Below are positions 37,662 to 46,439 of a stretch of 64,000 nucleotides of DNA, one piece after another. The notes under the pieces were generated by a model that saw nothing but the letters and a program-made list of their open reading frames with translations, was not told the DNA's origin and did no database searches. The DNA comes from Streptomyces musisoli. GTDB taxonomy: Bacteria; Actinomycetota; Actinomycetes; Streptomycetales; Streptomycetaceae. Position 1 is the first letter of the stretch; each line of letters starts with the position of its first letter. The position numbers and the translations under genes are program-made. The DNA lies in the NCBI RefSeq assembly GCF_016741855.1, contig NZ_JAERRH010000002.1, positions 953,253 to 1,017,252 of the forward strand, given 5' to 3'.

Positions 37662-38207
37662 TCAGGGTGTCCCGGCCATGAAGTCGGCGACCAGCTCCGC
37701 AGGATTGGCGCTCGAGGTCAGCTCGAACATCGTGTCCGGGTCGAACATGTCGTAGAGGACCACCGGGACCGGCCGTCCCAGCACCTCCACGATCCGGCCG
37801 CTCTCGTGGAGGTGTCCGGCCGTCGCGACGCACACCTCGTAGAACCACTCGACCAGCCGTTCGTCGCGACCGTCCGGCTCGTCGTCGTCCTCGTACCAGA
37901 GCCCCCGGGACTCGGCCTCCCGCCGGTGCGACCGCGCGCCGTCGGGATCACGCCCGACGATCCTCACCCCTTCGAGCCCCGTCTCCGGGAAGAACGCGTA
38001 ACTCCAGCGCGCCTCCCAGGCGTCCGGCGTCTGCCGCGCCGACAGCGTGGCGTCGGCCTCGGTCGTGTAGCCGATCGCCAGGTACGGAAACCGCGGATCC
38101 TGATCGACGCTGTCGATGCGGAACGTCACCGCGTGGATCCCGCTGTCCGCCGGGAATCCCCCGACGACCTCGCGGGCGACCCGTTCCACATGTTCCTGAA
38201 ACGTCAT
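37662..38207 (-). CDS. DUF4303-like cytoplasmic protein
   Basis: The 181-residue protein begins MTFQEHVERVAREVVGGFPA and contains YLAIGYTTEADAT and RWSYAFFPETGL, a pattern like the DUF4303 family found in polymorphic-toxin immunity loci. No toxin gene is next to it. The C-terminal half is helical and acidic. The ATG follows AGGAGGGG. The family match is from memory and moderate. Confidence 0.7.
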   Translation of the reverse strand: MTFQEHVERVAREVVGGFPADSGIHAVTFRIDSVDQDPRFPYLAIGYTTEADATLSARQTPDAWEARWSYAFFPETGLEGVRIVGRDPDGARSHRREAESRGLWYEDDDEPDGRDERLVEWFYEVCVATAGHLHESGRIVEVLGRPVPVVLYDMFDPDTMFELTSSANPAELVADFMAGTP

Positions 38208-38263
38208 GTGAGCCCCTCCTCGACCAGGTCGGAGATCATAGACGCAGCCGCCGCCCGGGCCCG

Positions 38264-38866
38264 CTACGGTTCCAGGTCGGTCGCGAGGCGGGCGTGCAGA
38301 TGACAGTCGCGGAAGGCGTCCCGGCGGCCCTCCTCCCACATCGCGCCGCGCAGCGTCCCCTCGTAGCGGAAACCGCACCGCTCGGCGACCTTGCACGACG
38401 CCTCGTGACCGACGGCGTGGTCGAGTTCCAGGCGGTGCAGGCGCAGTCCGCTGAACACCCAGCGGGCGGTCAGCGTCAGGGCGCGGGTGGCGACACCCTG
38501 GCCGCGTGCCTCGGGCAGTACCCAGTAGCCGATGGAGGCCGACCGCATCGCGCGGTCGATCCGGGCGATGCCGACGTGTCCCAGCGGTGTGCCGCTGTCG
38601 GCGTCCTCCACGCAGAACGACGCGCCGGTCCCGGCGTCGGCAGCCTCGGCCTTGCCGTGCAGGGTGGCGCGGGCGGCCGTCAGATCCGTGACGGGACGCA
38701 GCGGAGTGTTCCAGCGCAGGAACTCCGGGTCGGAGCAGCCCCGGAGGAACGTTTCGACATCGGCCTCGTCGGCAGGGTTCCACCGACGGAGCCGCAGGCC
38801 GCGGCCGCGTATGGGCGGGGTGAGGGTGGGCGTGGGGGTCTCCTGTGTCATTCGGTCATTGAACAA
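38264..38866 (-). CDS. GNAT-family N-acetyltransferase (RimJ/RimL-like)
   Basis: The 200-residue protein has the GNAT acetyl-CoA loop GYWVLPEARGQGVATRAL, the strand GHVGIARID and the RimL-like end KVAERCGFRYEGTLRGAMW. It should acetylate a protein N-terminus or small amine. The start may be ATG 38866 or 38851; neither has a clear ribosome-binding site. Its 5' end overlaps the tail of the Dyp-type remnant. Confidence 0.87.
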   Translation of the reverse strand: MFNDRMTQETPTPTLTPPIRGRGLRLRRWNPADEADVETFLRGCSDPEFLRWNTPLRPVTDLTAARATLHGKAEAADAGTGASFCVEDADSGTPLGHVGIARIDRAMRSASIGYWVLPEARGQGVATRALTLTARWVFSGLRLHRLELDHAVGHEASCKVAERCGFRYEGTLRGAMWEEGRRDAFRDCHLHARLATDLEP

Positions 38867-39170
38867 CAGGGGGTGGGGCGGACGGCTGGAATTTCGCGGA
38901 GGCGGAGCGCCGGGGGCCGCCGCCGAAGAACACCCCGTCGTTGATCCGTTCCGACTGTACGAACTCGAACCGGCGGCCAGGGTGCGCGCCGACGAACGCG
39001 AACATCAGGCCGCGGTCCGCGCCGTCGTCCTCCAGGACCCCGTCGGGCAGGGGCGGCCCGTAGACGCCGCCGCGCCTGATCATGCGGTGCAGACGCACCT
39101 CGCCGGCCACCCCGAGCATCTCGGACAGAGCGCTCTTGACCCGCGGCGCCTTCTTGAGCGGACCGTCGTT
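38856..39170 (-). pseudogene. C-terminal remnant of a Dyp-type peroxidase
   Basis: The frame holds HRMIRRGGVYGPPLPDGVLE, then ADRGLMFAFVGAHPGRRFEF and INDGVFFGG, which match the end of Dyp-type peroxidases. The haem-binding region is absent: the frame is closed upstream by TGA at 39171-39173 and the phosphatase-like gene begins just beyond. The coding part begins about 17 codons before the first ATG. Confidence 0.7.
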
Positions 39171-39298
39171 TCACTCGTTCGTCGATTGCGCTTCCGGTCG
39201 AATCCGCCCGGCGCCGTGAAGCTCTGCGGTGGCCAGGTACCCGGTGCCGGAGTAGACCGGAAGAGCACTGTCCTTCGGAGCGCGAAGGAGGCGACTCG

Positions 39299-41368
39299 GT
39301 GGTCGACACCGACGAAACCGCTGGCACCGGTGACGCCGGGACCGCGACATTGGACGCATTGTTCACCCAGGCACCGGTCGGGCTGGCCGTGCTGGACAGC
39401 GAGCTGCGCGTCGTACGCATCAACACCGCCACGCCCGCCATGCAGGGCATGCGCGAGGAAGAGGTCGTGGGGCGCAGGTTTCCGGCCTCGCACCATGTGG
39501 TCGACGGGGCCGCCGCCGAGGCCCTCGCACGGCAGGTACTCGAAACCGGCGTGCCCGTGCGCGAGCGGATCGTACGAGCACGGCCGCCCGCTCACGGCGG
39601 TCAGGAGCGTTTGTACGAGGTGTCCGCATTCCGTCTGCTGGATCGTGGCGGTGCGGTGCTCGGCCTGAGCATCACCGTCGTGGACGTGACCGAACGGGAG
39701 AGGGCCCAGGCCCGGCTCGCCGTACTGGACAAGGTGCGGGAGCGCGTGGGGGGCACGCTGGACATGGTGGCGACATGCCAAGAACTGGCCGACGCGCTCG
39801 TGCCGGCCTTCGCCGATGTCGCGGTCGTGGAATTGGTGGACGCGGTCATCGCGGGGGACGAGCCGCCGCCGACGCCGAACCTCAGCCGCCTCACACTGCG
39901 CCGGGCCGCCTTCCGGAGCGCCGCGGGGGAGGACCAGCCCCAGGCCCATCCGCTGGGGCACGTGGGCATCCTGCCGTTCCCCAGCCCCTACAGCCTGGCT
40001 CTGGGGGAGCGACGCCCCGTGACCGTCTCCATCGCTTCGGAGGCCGCCTGGCTGGACGCCGACCCGGATCGCGCGCGGGCCATCCGCGCGTCGGACGTCC
40101 GCACTCTCCTGGCGGTCCCCTTGACGGTGCGGGATGCGGTGGTGGGGCTGGTCAGCCTGTACCGCACCGCTCAGGGCAGCCCCTACGACGACAACGACGT
40201 CCTCCTGGCCCGTGACTTCGCCCGGCACGCGGCGCTGTGCATCGACAACGCCCGTCGCTACGCACGAGCCCACTCGGTCGCCGCCACCGTGCTCCGCCAC
40301 ATGCCTCCTCTGCACGTCGCTTCCCAGACGGCACTGGAAGTGGAGGGAATGGCACGCCCCGGCGAGGACGAGAGCGCGTGGTACGACACCATCCCCCTGT
40401 CCGGCGCGCGGACGGCTCTGGTGGCGGGGGCGGTCTCCGGGGGAGGCATCCACGCCACGGCGGCCATGGGCCAGCTGCGTACGGTGATCCACACCTTGGC
40501 CGCCCTCGGCCTGGAGCCCGCCGACCTGCTCGCGCGCCTCAACGACACCGTGAAATTCCTGTTGACGGAGCGGGGATCGTCCGCGACGGGCAGCCGGACG
40601 CTCACCGCCGGATGCGTCTACGCCGTGTACGACCCTTTGACGACGGTCTGCACCATCGCCCGCGCCGGCCACCCCGGCCCGGTCATCGCCCACCCGGACG
40701 GTACGGTCGACCAGCCCGAGATCCCTTCCGGGCCCCGGCTCGGCAGCCCGGACGATGCCCCTTTCGCCGCGACCGAGATCCGCATCCCGAGCGGCAGCGT
40801 GGTCGCCTTTCCCGCCACCGCCGCACTGACCGCCCAGCTGACGAACACCACCAGCCTTCTGCGCAAAGGCCCTTCACTCGCCGACGTGATGCTTCATGAG
40901 CTGTGCGACGACATCCTCTGCGCTCTCCCGCCCGACGCCGTGGCCGGCGGCGCCGTCCTGCTCCTGGCTCGCACCCGTGCCTTTCCGGCCGACCGGGTCG
41001 CCACGTGCCCGCTCGACAACGTACTCACCGCCGCCGCATCGGCCCGGGGCTTCACCGTCGACAAGCTCTCCGGCTGGAGAGTGGCGGCGGAGACGGCGTT
41101 CAACGCCGAACTCATTGTCAGCGAGCTGGTCACGAACGCGGTCCGTTACGGCAGCCCGCCGCTGGAGTTGCGCCTGATCCTGGACCGCACCCTGACCTGC
41201 GAGGTGAGCGACGCGGGCGCCAGCGCGCCACACCTCAGGCACGCCCGCACCACCGACGAGGGCGGGCGGGGGCTGTTCATCGTCGCGCAGTTGGCCGAGG
41301 CATGGGGAGCCCGTTACTCGGCCGAAGCGAAGACCATCTGGACCGAGCAGGCACTGGAACCGACGTGA
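39299..41368 (+). CDS. PAS-GAF regulator with degenerate SpoIIE domain and HATPase
   Basis: The 689-residue soluble protein has a PAS domain (about 20-135), a GAF domain (about 145-320), a SpoIIE-like region (about 335-545) and a C-terminal HATPase_c domain (about 555-689; LIVSELVTNAVRYG and DEGGRGLFIV). In the SpoIIE region the metal-binding motifs are lost: GGDWFD is ESAWYD, the GDVxGHG motif is AGAVSGGG, TDG is absent (AFPATAALT) and the final DD is AG. Phosphatase activity is therefore unlikely, while the RsbW-like kinase part looks intact. The GTG start follows GGAGG. Confidence 0.9.
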   Translation: MVDTDETAGTGDAGTATLDALFTQAPVGLAVLDSELRVVRINTATPAMQGMREEEVVGRRFPASHHVVDGAAAEALARQVLETGVPVRERIVRARPPAHGGQERLYEVSAFRLLDRGGAVLGLSITVVDVTERERAQARLAVLDKVRERVGGTLDMVATCQELADALVPAFADVAVVELVDAVIAGDEPPPTPNLSRLTLRRAAFRSAAGEDQPQAHPLGHVGILPFPSPYSLALGERRPVTVSIASEAAWLDADPDRARAIRASDVRTLLAVPLTVRDAVVGLVSLYRTAQGSPYDDNDVLLARDFARHAALCIDNARRYARAHSVAATVLRHMPPLHVASQTALEVEGMARPGEDESAWYDTIPLSGARTALVAGAVSGGGIHATAAMGQLRTVIHTLAALGLEPADLLARLNDTVKFLLTERGSSATGSRTLTAGCVYAVYDPLTTVCTIARAGHPGPVIAHPDGTVDQPEIPSGPRLGSPDDAPFAATEIRIPSGSVVAFPATAALTAQLTNTTSLLRKGPSLADVMLHELCDDILCALPPDAVAGGAVLLLARTRAFPADRVATCPLDNVLTAAASARGFTVDKLSGWRVAAETAFNAELIVSELVTNAVRYGSPPLELRLILDRTLTCEVSDAGASAPHLRHARTTDEGGRGLFIVAQLAEAWGARYSAEAKTIWTEQALEPT

Positions 41369-41524
41369 GCGAGGCCTGCCGCTGAGCAGACCTGGACGGG
41401 CCGGCCCTGGACCGCGGACGAGGGCCGCGTCGTGGAGTGAGACGGATCACATGCCGGACACCGCATCCCTTTGTGTCGCTGTGGAGTCGGACCAGCGAAC
41501 AGGATTGTTTAAGGGGTAATTAAG

Positions 41525-42313
41525 GTGACCAAGCGCACTCTTTTGGCGACGGCCGTACTTTGCGTGACGGCCGTGACGACGCTCACCGCGTGCGGAGACG
41601 ACAAGAAGGCCGAGGACAAGGGCGCGGGCACCGCTGCCTCCGCCACTCCGTCGCCCGCCAAGCCGGCGGATCCGTTCAAGGGACTGACCGCGGCTCAGAT
41701 CTCCGAAAAGGCCCGAGTGGCCATGACGAAGCTCGACTCGTTCAAGGTCAAGGGCGGGATGACCGTCGACGGCAAGCAGATGACCTTCGACTTCTCCGTC
41801 GCCAGGAAGGGCGACTGCCAGGGCACCTTCACCTCCAGGGGTGCGTCCGCCGATGTCCGTCAGGCCGGCGGCCAAACCTATATGAAGGGTGACGACAAGT
41901 TCTGGCAGCAGATGGGCGGTGAGCAGGGCTCGTCGGCCGAGGAGACGAACGCCCTGACGGAGTTGCTCAAGGGACGTTGGCTCAAGATGCCGGCGGGCGA
42001 CGGGCAGGCGGACGACCAGTTCCCCTTCTGTGACATCGGCGCGATGTTCGAGAAGGACAAGGAGGAAACCCGCCTCACCAGGGGCGCGGACACCGAGGTC
42101 AACGGCACGCCCGCCGTGACGCTCACGGGGAAGGACGGCGCCGAGACGCAGACCCTCCTCATAGCGGCCGAAGGAGAGCCCTACGCGCTCAGGATGTCCG
42201 CCAAGGGCGGCAAGGAGCCCGGCTCGTTCGACTTCTCGGCGTTCAACGAGCCCGTGACCGTCACGGCCCCGCCGGCCGGTGAGGTCATGGACCCGTCCAA
42301 GCTCAAGGGCTGA
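41525..42313 (+). CDS. Lipoprotein, LppX/LprG-like
   Basis: The 262-residue product has a lipoprotein signal with lipobox LTAC (Cys23), a charged spacer (DDKKAEDKG) and a domain rich in strands (SFKVKGGMTVDGKQMTF, TYMKGDDKFWQQ) similar to LppX/LprG-type lipid-binding proteins and related actinobacterial lipoproteins. It would be anchored outside the membrane. The upstream sequence is AT-rich (GTTTAAGGGGTAATTAAG), with AAGG just before the GTG. Confidence 0.85.
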   Translation: MTKRTLLATAVLCVTAVTTLTACGDDKKAEDKGAGTAASATPSPAKPADPFKGLTAAQISEKARVAMTKLDSFKVKGGMTVDGKQMTFDFSVARKGDCQGTFTSRGASADVRQAGGQTYMKGDDKFWQQMGGEQGSSAEETNALTELLKGRWLKMPAGDGQADDQFPFCDIGAMFEKDKEETRLTRGADTEVNGTPAVTLTGKDGAETQTLLIAAEGEPYALRMSAKGGKEPGSFDFSAFNEPVTVTAPPAGEVMDPSKLKG

Positions 42314-42359
42314 CGCCCCGGGCTCGCCGCCGCCCCCGTCCGCAACACTCGATACCGGA

Positions 42360-42995
42360 TCAGCGGCGGATGAGGCCGAGGCCGGTGGCTGCGGCCACGG
42401 CGGCCGTGCGTGAGTCGACGTCGAGTTTGGTGTAGACGCGGGCGAGGTGCGATTTCACCGTTCCCTCCGTGAGATGGAGGCGCACGCCGATCGCCTGGTT
42501 GGACAGGCCCTCGGCGACCAGGGCGAGGACCTCGGTCTCACGAGTGGTCAGTGCGGTGCCGGGCGCGCGCAGCCGGTTCATGAGCCGTGCGGCGACCGTG
42601 GGGGCCAGGGCGGTGCGGCCGGCCGCGGCGGTGCGGACGGCGGCGGCCAGTTCCTCGGGCGGTGCGTCCTTGAGCAGGTAGCCGGTGGCCCCGGCTTCGA
42701 TGGCGGGCAGGGTGTCGGCGTCGGAGTCGTAGGTGGTGACGATCAGCACCCGGGGACCGCCGGGCCGGGCGGTGATGGCGGCGGTGGCCTCGGCCCCGCC
42801 CATGCCCTTGCCGAACTGGAGGTCCATGAGGACGACATCGACGTCGCCGGCGGCGGCCCGGGCCACGGCGTCCTCGGCGGTGGCGGCCTCGGCCACCACG
42901 GTGAGACCGGGTTCGGTCTCCAGCACGGCGCGCAGACCGGCCCGGACGACCGGGTGATCGTCGGCCAGGAGAAGGCGGATGGGAGTGGCGGTCAC
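42360..42995 (-). CDS. NarL/FixJ-type response regulator
   Basis: The 211-residue protein has a receiver domain (RLLLADDHPVVRAGL, phosphoacceptor Asp58 in VLMDLQ, Lys in YLLKDA) and a C-terminal LuxR helix-turn-helix (LTTRETEVLALVAEGLSNQA, then GTVKSHLARVYTKL). It overlaps the kinase gene by 4 bp and is its cognate regulator. The divergent ABC transporter at 44553-46384 is a likely target. Confidence 0.93.
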   Translation of the reverse strand: MTATPIRLLLADDHPVVRAGLRAVLETEPGLTVVAEAATAEDAVARAAAGDVDVVLMDLQFGKGMGGAEATAAITARPGGPRVLIVTTYDSDADTLPAIEAGATGYLLKDAPPEELAAAVRTAAAGRTALAPTVAARLMNRLRAPGTALTTRETEVLALVAEGLSNQAIGVRLHLTEGTVKSHLARVYTKLDVDSRTAAVAAATGLGLIRR

Positions 42996-44389
42996 AGGCA
43001 GGCCTCGGGCTCGGTCTCGGCGGACGGGGTCAGGGGCAGCCGGGCGGTCACGCTGGTGCCGTGCCCCGGGACGGACGCGACGGTCAGGGTGCCGCCCAGG
43101 GCGTGGGCGCGTGCGCGCATGGTGGTCAGACCGAACCCGCCGCCTTCGGAGCCGGAGTCGGAGTCGGGGCCATAGCCGGAGCCGGGGCCCGATCTGGGGC
43201 CGGGGCCGGAGCTGGGGCCGAGGTCGGGGCCGGGGCCGGGGTCGGAGCTGGGGCCGAGGTCGGGGTCGGGGCCGAGGTCGGGGTCCAGGTAGGGGCTGGA
43301 GCCGCGGTCGGTCTCGGTGTTGGTGTCGGGCAGTCCGTCGGCGTCGAACCCCGTGCCGTCGTCGACGACGTCGAGGGCGATCCGGCCATCCGTGTAGTCC
43401 AGGGTGATGTCCGCGCTGGTGGCCCGTGCGTGCCGGACGGTGTTGGCGAGGGCGGACTGGGCTATGCGCAGGAGTGCGACTTCGTGCGCGGTCGACAGCG
43501 GTGCCGGGGTGCCGGTGAGGTGGAAGCGCACGATGAGCCGGTGGCGGGCACCGGTGGTGGCGCACAGGCGTCGCAGCGCGTCCGCCAGTGTGGCGCCGTC
43601 CAGGGCGGGCGGCGCGAGGGCGGCGACGAAACGGCGGGCCTCGGCGAGGTTGTCCACCGCGGTCTGGCGGGCCTGCTCCACGTGCCGGGCGGCGGCCTCG
43701 GGCCCGTCGGGAAGAACGCGTTCGGCCGCCCGGAGCAGCAGCTGGATGCTGGTCAGGCCTTGGGCGAGGGTGTCGTGGATCTCGCGGGCCAGGCGTTCGC
43801 GTTCCGCCAGGACACCGGCGGTGTGCTGGGCGTCGGCCAGCTCGGCACGGGTCGCGGTGAGCTCCTCGATCAGCCGGCGACGATGCTCGCTCTCCCGGTA
43901 CAGGGCCTGATAACCCCGCACCACGGCGACGGCCACGGCGGCGCCCAGCGCGGGGCCGATGGCCATGGCCGGGCTGAAGACGTCCTGGTGGGCCGCGAAG
44001 CCTGTGATGGCCGCGATCGCGGTGGCCGCCACCGTGACGAGGCCGGCGCGTCGGGACAGCAGGTGCAGCTGGAGGAAGTAGAGCGGAAAGGCGACCCAGA
44101 CGCCGTCGGCGGACAGGGCCAGCAGCGCCAGCCAGACCACGCCCACGGCGGCCAGCCACAGTGCGGCGGCCCGGCGCGACCCGCGGACGCGGGGCAGGAG
44201 CGGCCCCACCGCGTAGACCAGCGCGCAGAGCACCGCCACGGCGACGATGAGCCCCGAGTACGGCCGGCTGTCGGCAACGGCGCGGACCGAGGCCAGGGCG
44301 AGCAGGGCGACGACCAGCAGGTGGAGGCACCAGGCCAGGGCCCGGGTGGTCGGGGTCGGGGTGAGGGCGGTGGTGTTCACGGTCCTCAC
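42992..44389 (-). CDS. NarL-type sensor histidine kinase with low-complexity insert
   Basis: The 465-residue kinase has about five to six transmembrane segments (residues 15-160), a HisKA_3 domain with His205 in REIHDTLAQGLTSIQ, and a HATPase domain (RHARATSADI, VVDDGTGFD). Between the G1 box and GGGFGLTTM it has about 60 residues of repeated PDLGPDP/SGPGP sequence, placed in the ATP-lid region where related kinases have a short loop. It pairs with the response regulator downstream. Confidence 0.9.
   Translation of the reverse strand: MRTVNTTALTPTPTTRALAWCLHLLVVALLALASVRAVADSRPYSGLIVAVAVLCALVYAVGPLLPRVRGSRRAAALWLAAVGVVWLALLALSADGVWVAFPLYFLQLHLLSRRAGLVTVAATAIAAITGFAAHQDVFSPAMAIGPALGAAVAVAVVRGYQALYRESEHRRRLIEELTATRAELADAQHTAGVLAERERLAREIHDTLAQGLTSIQLLLRAAERVLPDGPEAAARHVEQARQTAVDNLAEARRFVAALAPPALDGATLADALRRLCATTGARHRLIVRFHLTGTPAPLSTAHEVALLRIAQSALANTVRHARATSADITLDYTDGRIALDVVDDGTGFDADGLPDTNTETDRGSSPYLDPDLGPDPDLGPSSDPGPGPDLGPSSGPGPRSGPGSGYGPDSDSGSEGGGFGLTTMRARAHALGGTLTVASVPGHGTSVTARLPLTPSAETEPEACL
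43152..43316. repeat. GGGGCCGGxG-type repeats in the kinase gene
   Basis: Short imperfect repeats (GGGGCCGGAGCTGGGGCCGAGG and relatives) encode the Pro-Asp-Leu-Gly and Ser-Gly-Pro-Gly repeats of the ATP-lid insert. The reading frame stays open throughout. Confidence 0.8.
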
Positions 44390-44552
44390 AGGCTAAGGAA
44401 GGCCGGGGGCTTACGCCTCTGCCGAAAGTTACAACTCGTGTGCCGCCTTTCGACCTCCGGAATGCCGTCCTGGGCCGGATGCCCGTGCGGCGGGCTTGCG
44501 GCGACGGTGGAGGCATACCGCTTCCACCGCAGGAAAGGGCAGGACCGAGGCC

Positions 44553-45635
44553 GTGTTCGTCGCCTGGAGAGACCTGAGGTTCGCCAAGGGGCGCTTCGCC
44601 CTGATGGGGACCGTCATCGTACTGATCACCCTGCTGGTCGGGCTGTTGTCCGGCCTGACCGCGGGCCTGGCACGGCAGAACACCTCCGCGATCACGTCCC
44701 TGCCCGCCGACAGGATCGCCTTCGGCGCACCCGGCGGCGGGCAGGCTCTGGCATACGCCGATTCCACCGTCACCGAGAGGCAGTGGCAGCAGTGGGCCGG
44801 GACGCCGGGCGTCACCGCCGCCGAGCCACTGGGGATCACCACCACCAGGGCCACCGCGGGAGCCAGGAGCGCCGGGGTCAGCGTCTTCGGGGTACGGTCC
44901 GGCTCCTTCCTCGCGCCGGACGGGGGCATGCTCGACGACCACACCGCGGTGCTGACCGCCACGGCCGCCGACGAGCTGGGCCTGGAGCACGGGGACGCCT
45001 TCGTCGTCGCCGGGCAGCGGCTCACCGTCGGTGCCGTCCGCGGCGACGCCCACTTCAGCCACACCCCGGTCGTCTGGACCGACCTCGGAGTCTGGCAGCG
45101 GACCGCACCGCCCACCGGCGGCCGGCCCTCCGCGACCGTGATCGCCCTGCGCGCGGCCGCCGGCACCGACGTGAAGGCCGCCGACCGGGCCGCGGGCACG
45201 AGGACGGTCTCCAAGGACGACTCGCTCTCCGCGATCGGCTCCTACACCTCCGAAAACGGCTCCCTTCAGTTGATGCGCGGATTCCTTTTCGTCATCTCCG
45301 CGCTGGTCGTCGGGGCCTTTTTCACCGTGTGGACCATCCAGCGCAGCGGCGACGTCGCCGTGCTGAAGGCGCTGGGCGCGTCCACGGCGGGGCTGCTGAA
45401 GGACGCGCTCGGTCAGGCCGCCGTCCTGCTCGTCTGCGGGACGCTGACCGGCACCGGCATCGCCGCCGGCATCGGTGCCGCCGTGGCCGGCTCCGCCGTG
45501 CCCTTCGTCCTGGACCCCGCCACCGTCCTCGTATCGGCAGCGGTGATGGTCCTGCTCGGCGTGCTCGGGGCCGCCCTGGCCATCCGCCGCATCACCTCCG
45601 TCGACCCGCTGACCGCCCTGGGGAGCGCCCGATGA
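44553..45635 (+). CDS. FtsX-like ABC transporter permease
   Basis: The 360-residue protein has one N-terminal membrane helix (MGTVIVLITLLVGLLSGLTA), a periplasmic-type domain of about 200 residues, and three C-terminal helices (FLFVISALVVGAFFTVWTI and following) with ALGASTAGLL between them: the MacB/FtsX fold with four helices. With the ATPase it should form a MacB-like exporter or mechanotransmission complex. It overlaps the ATPase gene by 4 bp (ATGA). The GTG start follows GGACCGAGG; it faces the two-component genes. Confidence 0.9.
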   Translation: MFVAWRDLRFAKGRFALMGTVIVLITLLVGLLSGLTAGLARQNTSAITSLPADRIAFGAPGGGQALAYADSTVTERQWQQWAGTPGVTAAEPLGITTTRATAGARSAGVSVFGVRSGSFLAPDGGMLDDHTAVLTATAADELGLEHGDAFVVAGQRLTVGAVRGDAHFSHTPVVWTDLGVWQRTAPPTGGRPSATVIALRAAAGTDVKAADRAAGTRTVSKDDSLSAIGSYTSENGSLQLMRGFLFVISALVVGAFFTVWTIQRSGDVAVLKALGASTAGLLKDALGQAAVLLVCGTLTGTGIAAGIGAAVAGSAVPFVLDPATVLVSAAVMVLLGVLGAALAIRRITSVDPLTALGSAR

Positions 45636-46384
45636 GCCTGACCCTGACCGGTATCACCCTCACCTATCCCGACGGCGACTCCCGTCTGACCGCCCTCGAC
45701 CACGTCGGCCTGGACGTCCCCCGAGGCACCCTGACCGCGGTCGTCGGACCTTCCGGCTCCGGCAAGTCCAGCCTGCTCGCCGTAGCCGCCACCCTCATCA
45801 GCCCCGACGCCGGCACCGTGGCCGTCGACGGCATCCGCACCACCGGCCTGTCCCGCGGCGAGCTGACCGAGTTGCGCCGCCACAAGATCGGCATCGTCTT
45901 CCAGCAACCCAACCTGCTGCCCTCCCTGACCGCCGCCGAACAACTCCAGGTCCTGGCACACATCGCCGGCCGTCCGCCGGCCGAGGCGCGCGGCCGGGCC
46001 CTTGAGCTGCTCGACGCCGTCGGCCTGGCGGGCTTCGCGCACCGCCGCCCCCACCAGCTCTCCGGCGGCCAGCGCCAGCGCGTCAACATCGCCCGCGCGC
46101 TGATGAACGATCCGACCGTCCTCCTGGTCGACGAGCCCACCAGCGCACTCGACCATGAGCGCGGCGCCGCCGTCGTGGACCTGATCACCCGCCTCACCCG
46201 CCGACAGGGCACCGCCACCGTCCTCGTCACCCATGACCGAGCCCATCTCGCCGCCGTCGACCAGATCGCCGAGATCCACGACGGGCGCCTCGCGGTGTCG
46301 ACACCGACGGGCCCCGACGGCACCCATGGGACGAATGGGACGAACGACCCGTGTGATCCGCCGCCGCGACAGGGAACGCTATGA
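45632..46384 (+). CDS. ABC transporter ATP-binding protein (MacB/LolD type)
   Basis: The 250-residue ATPase has Walker A GPSGSGKS (39-46), the Q-loop VFQQPNLLPSLT, signature LSGGQ (143-147), Walker B LLVDEPTSALD and the H-loop VTHD. This is the LolD/MacB subfamily, which pairs with FtsX-type permeases. It is coupled to the permease gene and followed closely by the LuxR gene. Confidence 0.93.
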   Translation: MSLTLTGITLTYPDGDSRLTALDHVGLDVPRGTLTAVVGPSGSGKSSLLAVAATLISPDAGTVAVDGIRTTGLSRGELTELRRHKIGIVFQQPNLLPSLTAAEQLQVLAHIAGRPPAEARGRALELLDAVGLAGFAHRRPHQLSGGQRQRVNIARALMNDPTVLLVDEPTSALDHERGAAVVDLITRLTRRQGTATVLVTHDRAHLAAVDQIAEIHDGRLAVSTPTGPDGTHGTNGTNDPCDPPPRQGTL

Positions 46385-46439
46385 ACGGGAGCAAAGACGT
46401 GACGCTCGGGACCTGACGACATCAGTGGCGGTGAAAACC

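Noticed and set aside
43061..46384. Long plus-strand open frame running into the ABC genes
   Set aside because: Its first part is antisense to the histidine kinase; only the ABC ATPase and permease parts, which have their own starts, are real.
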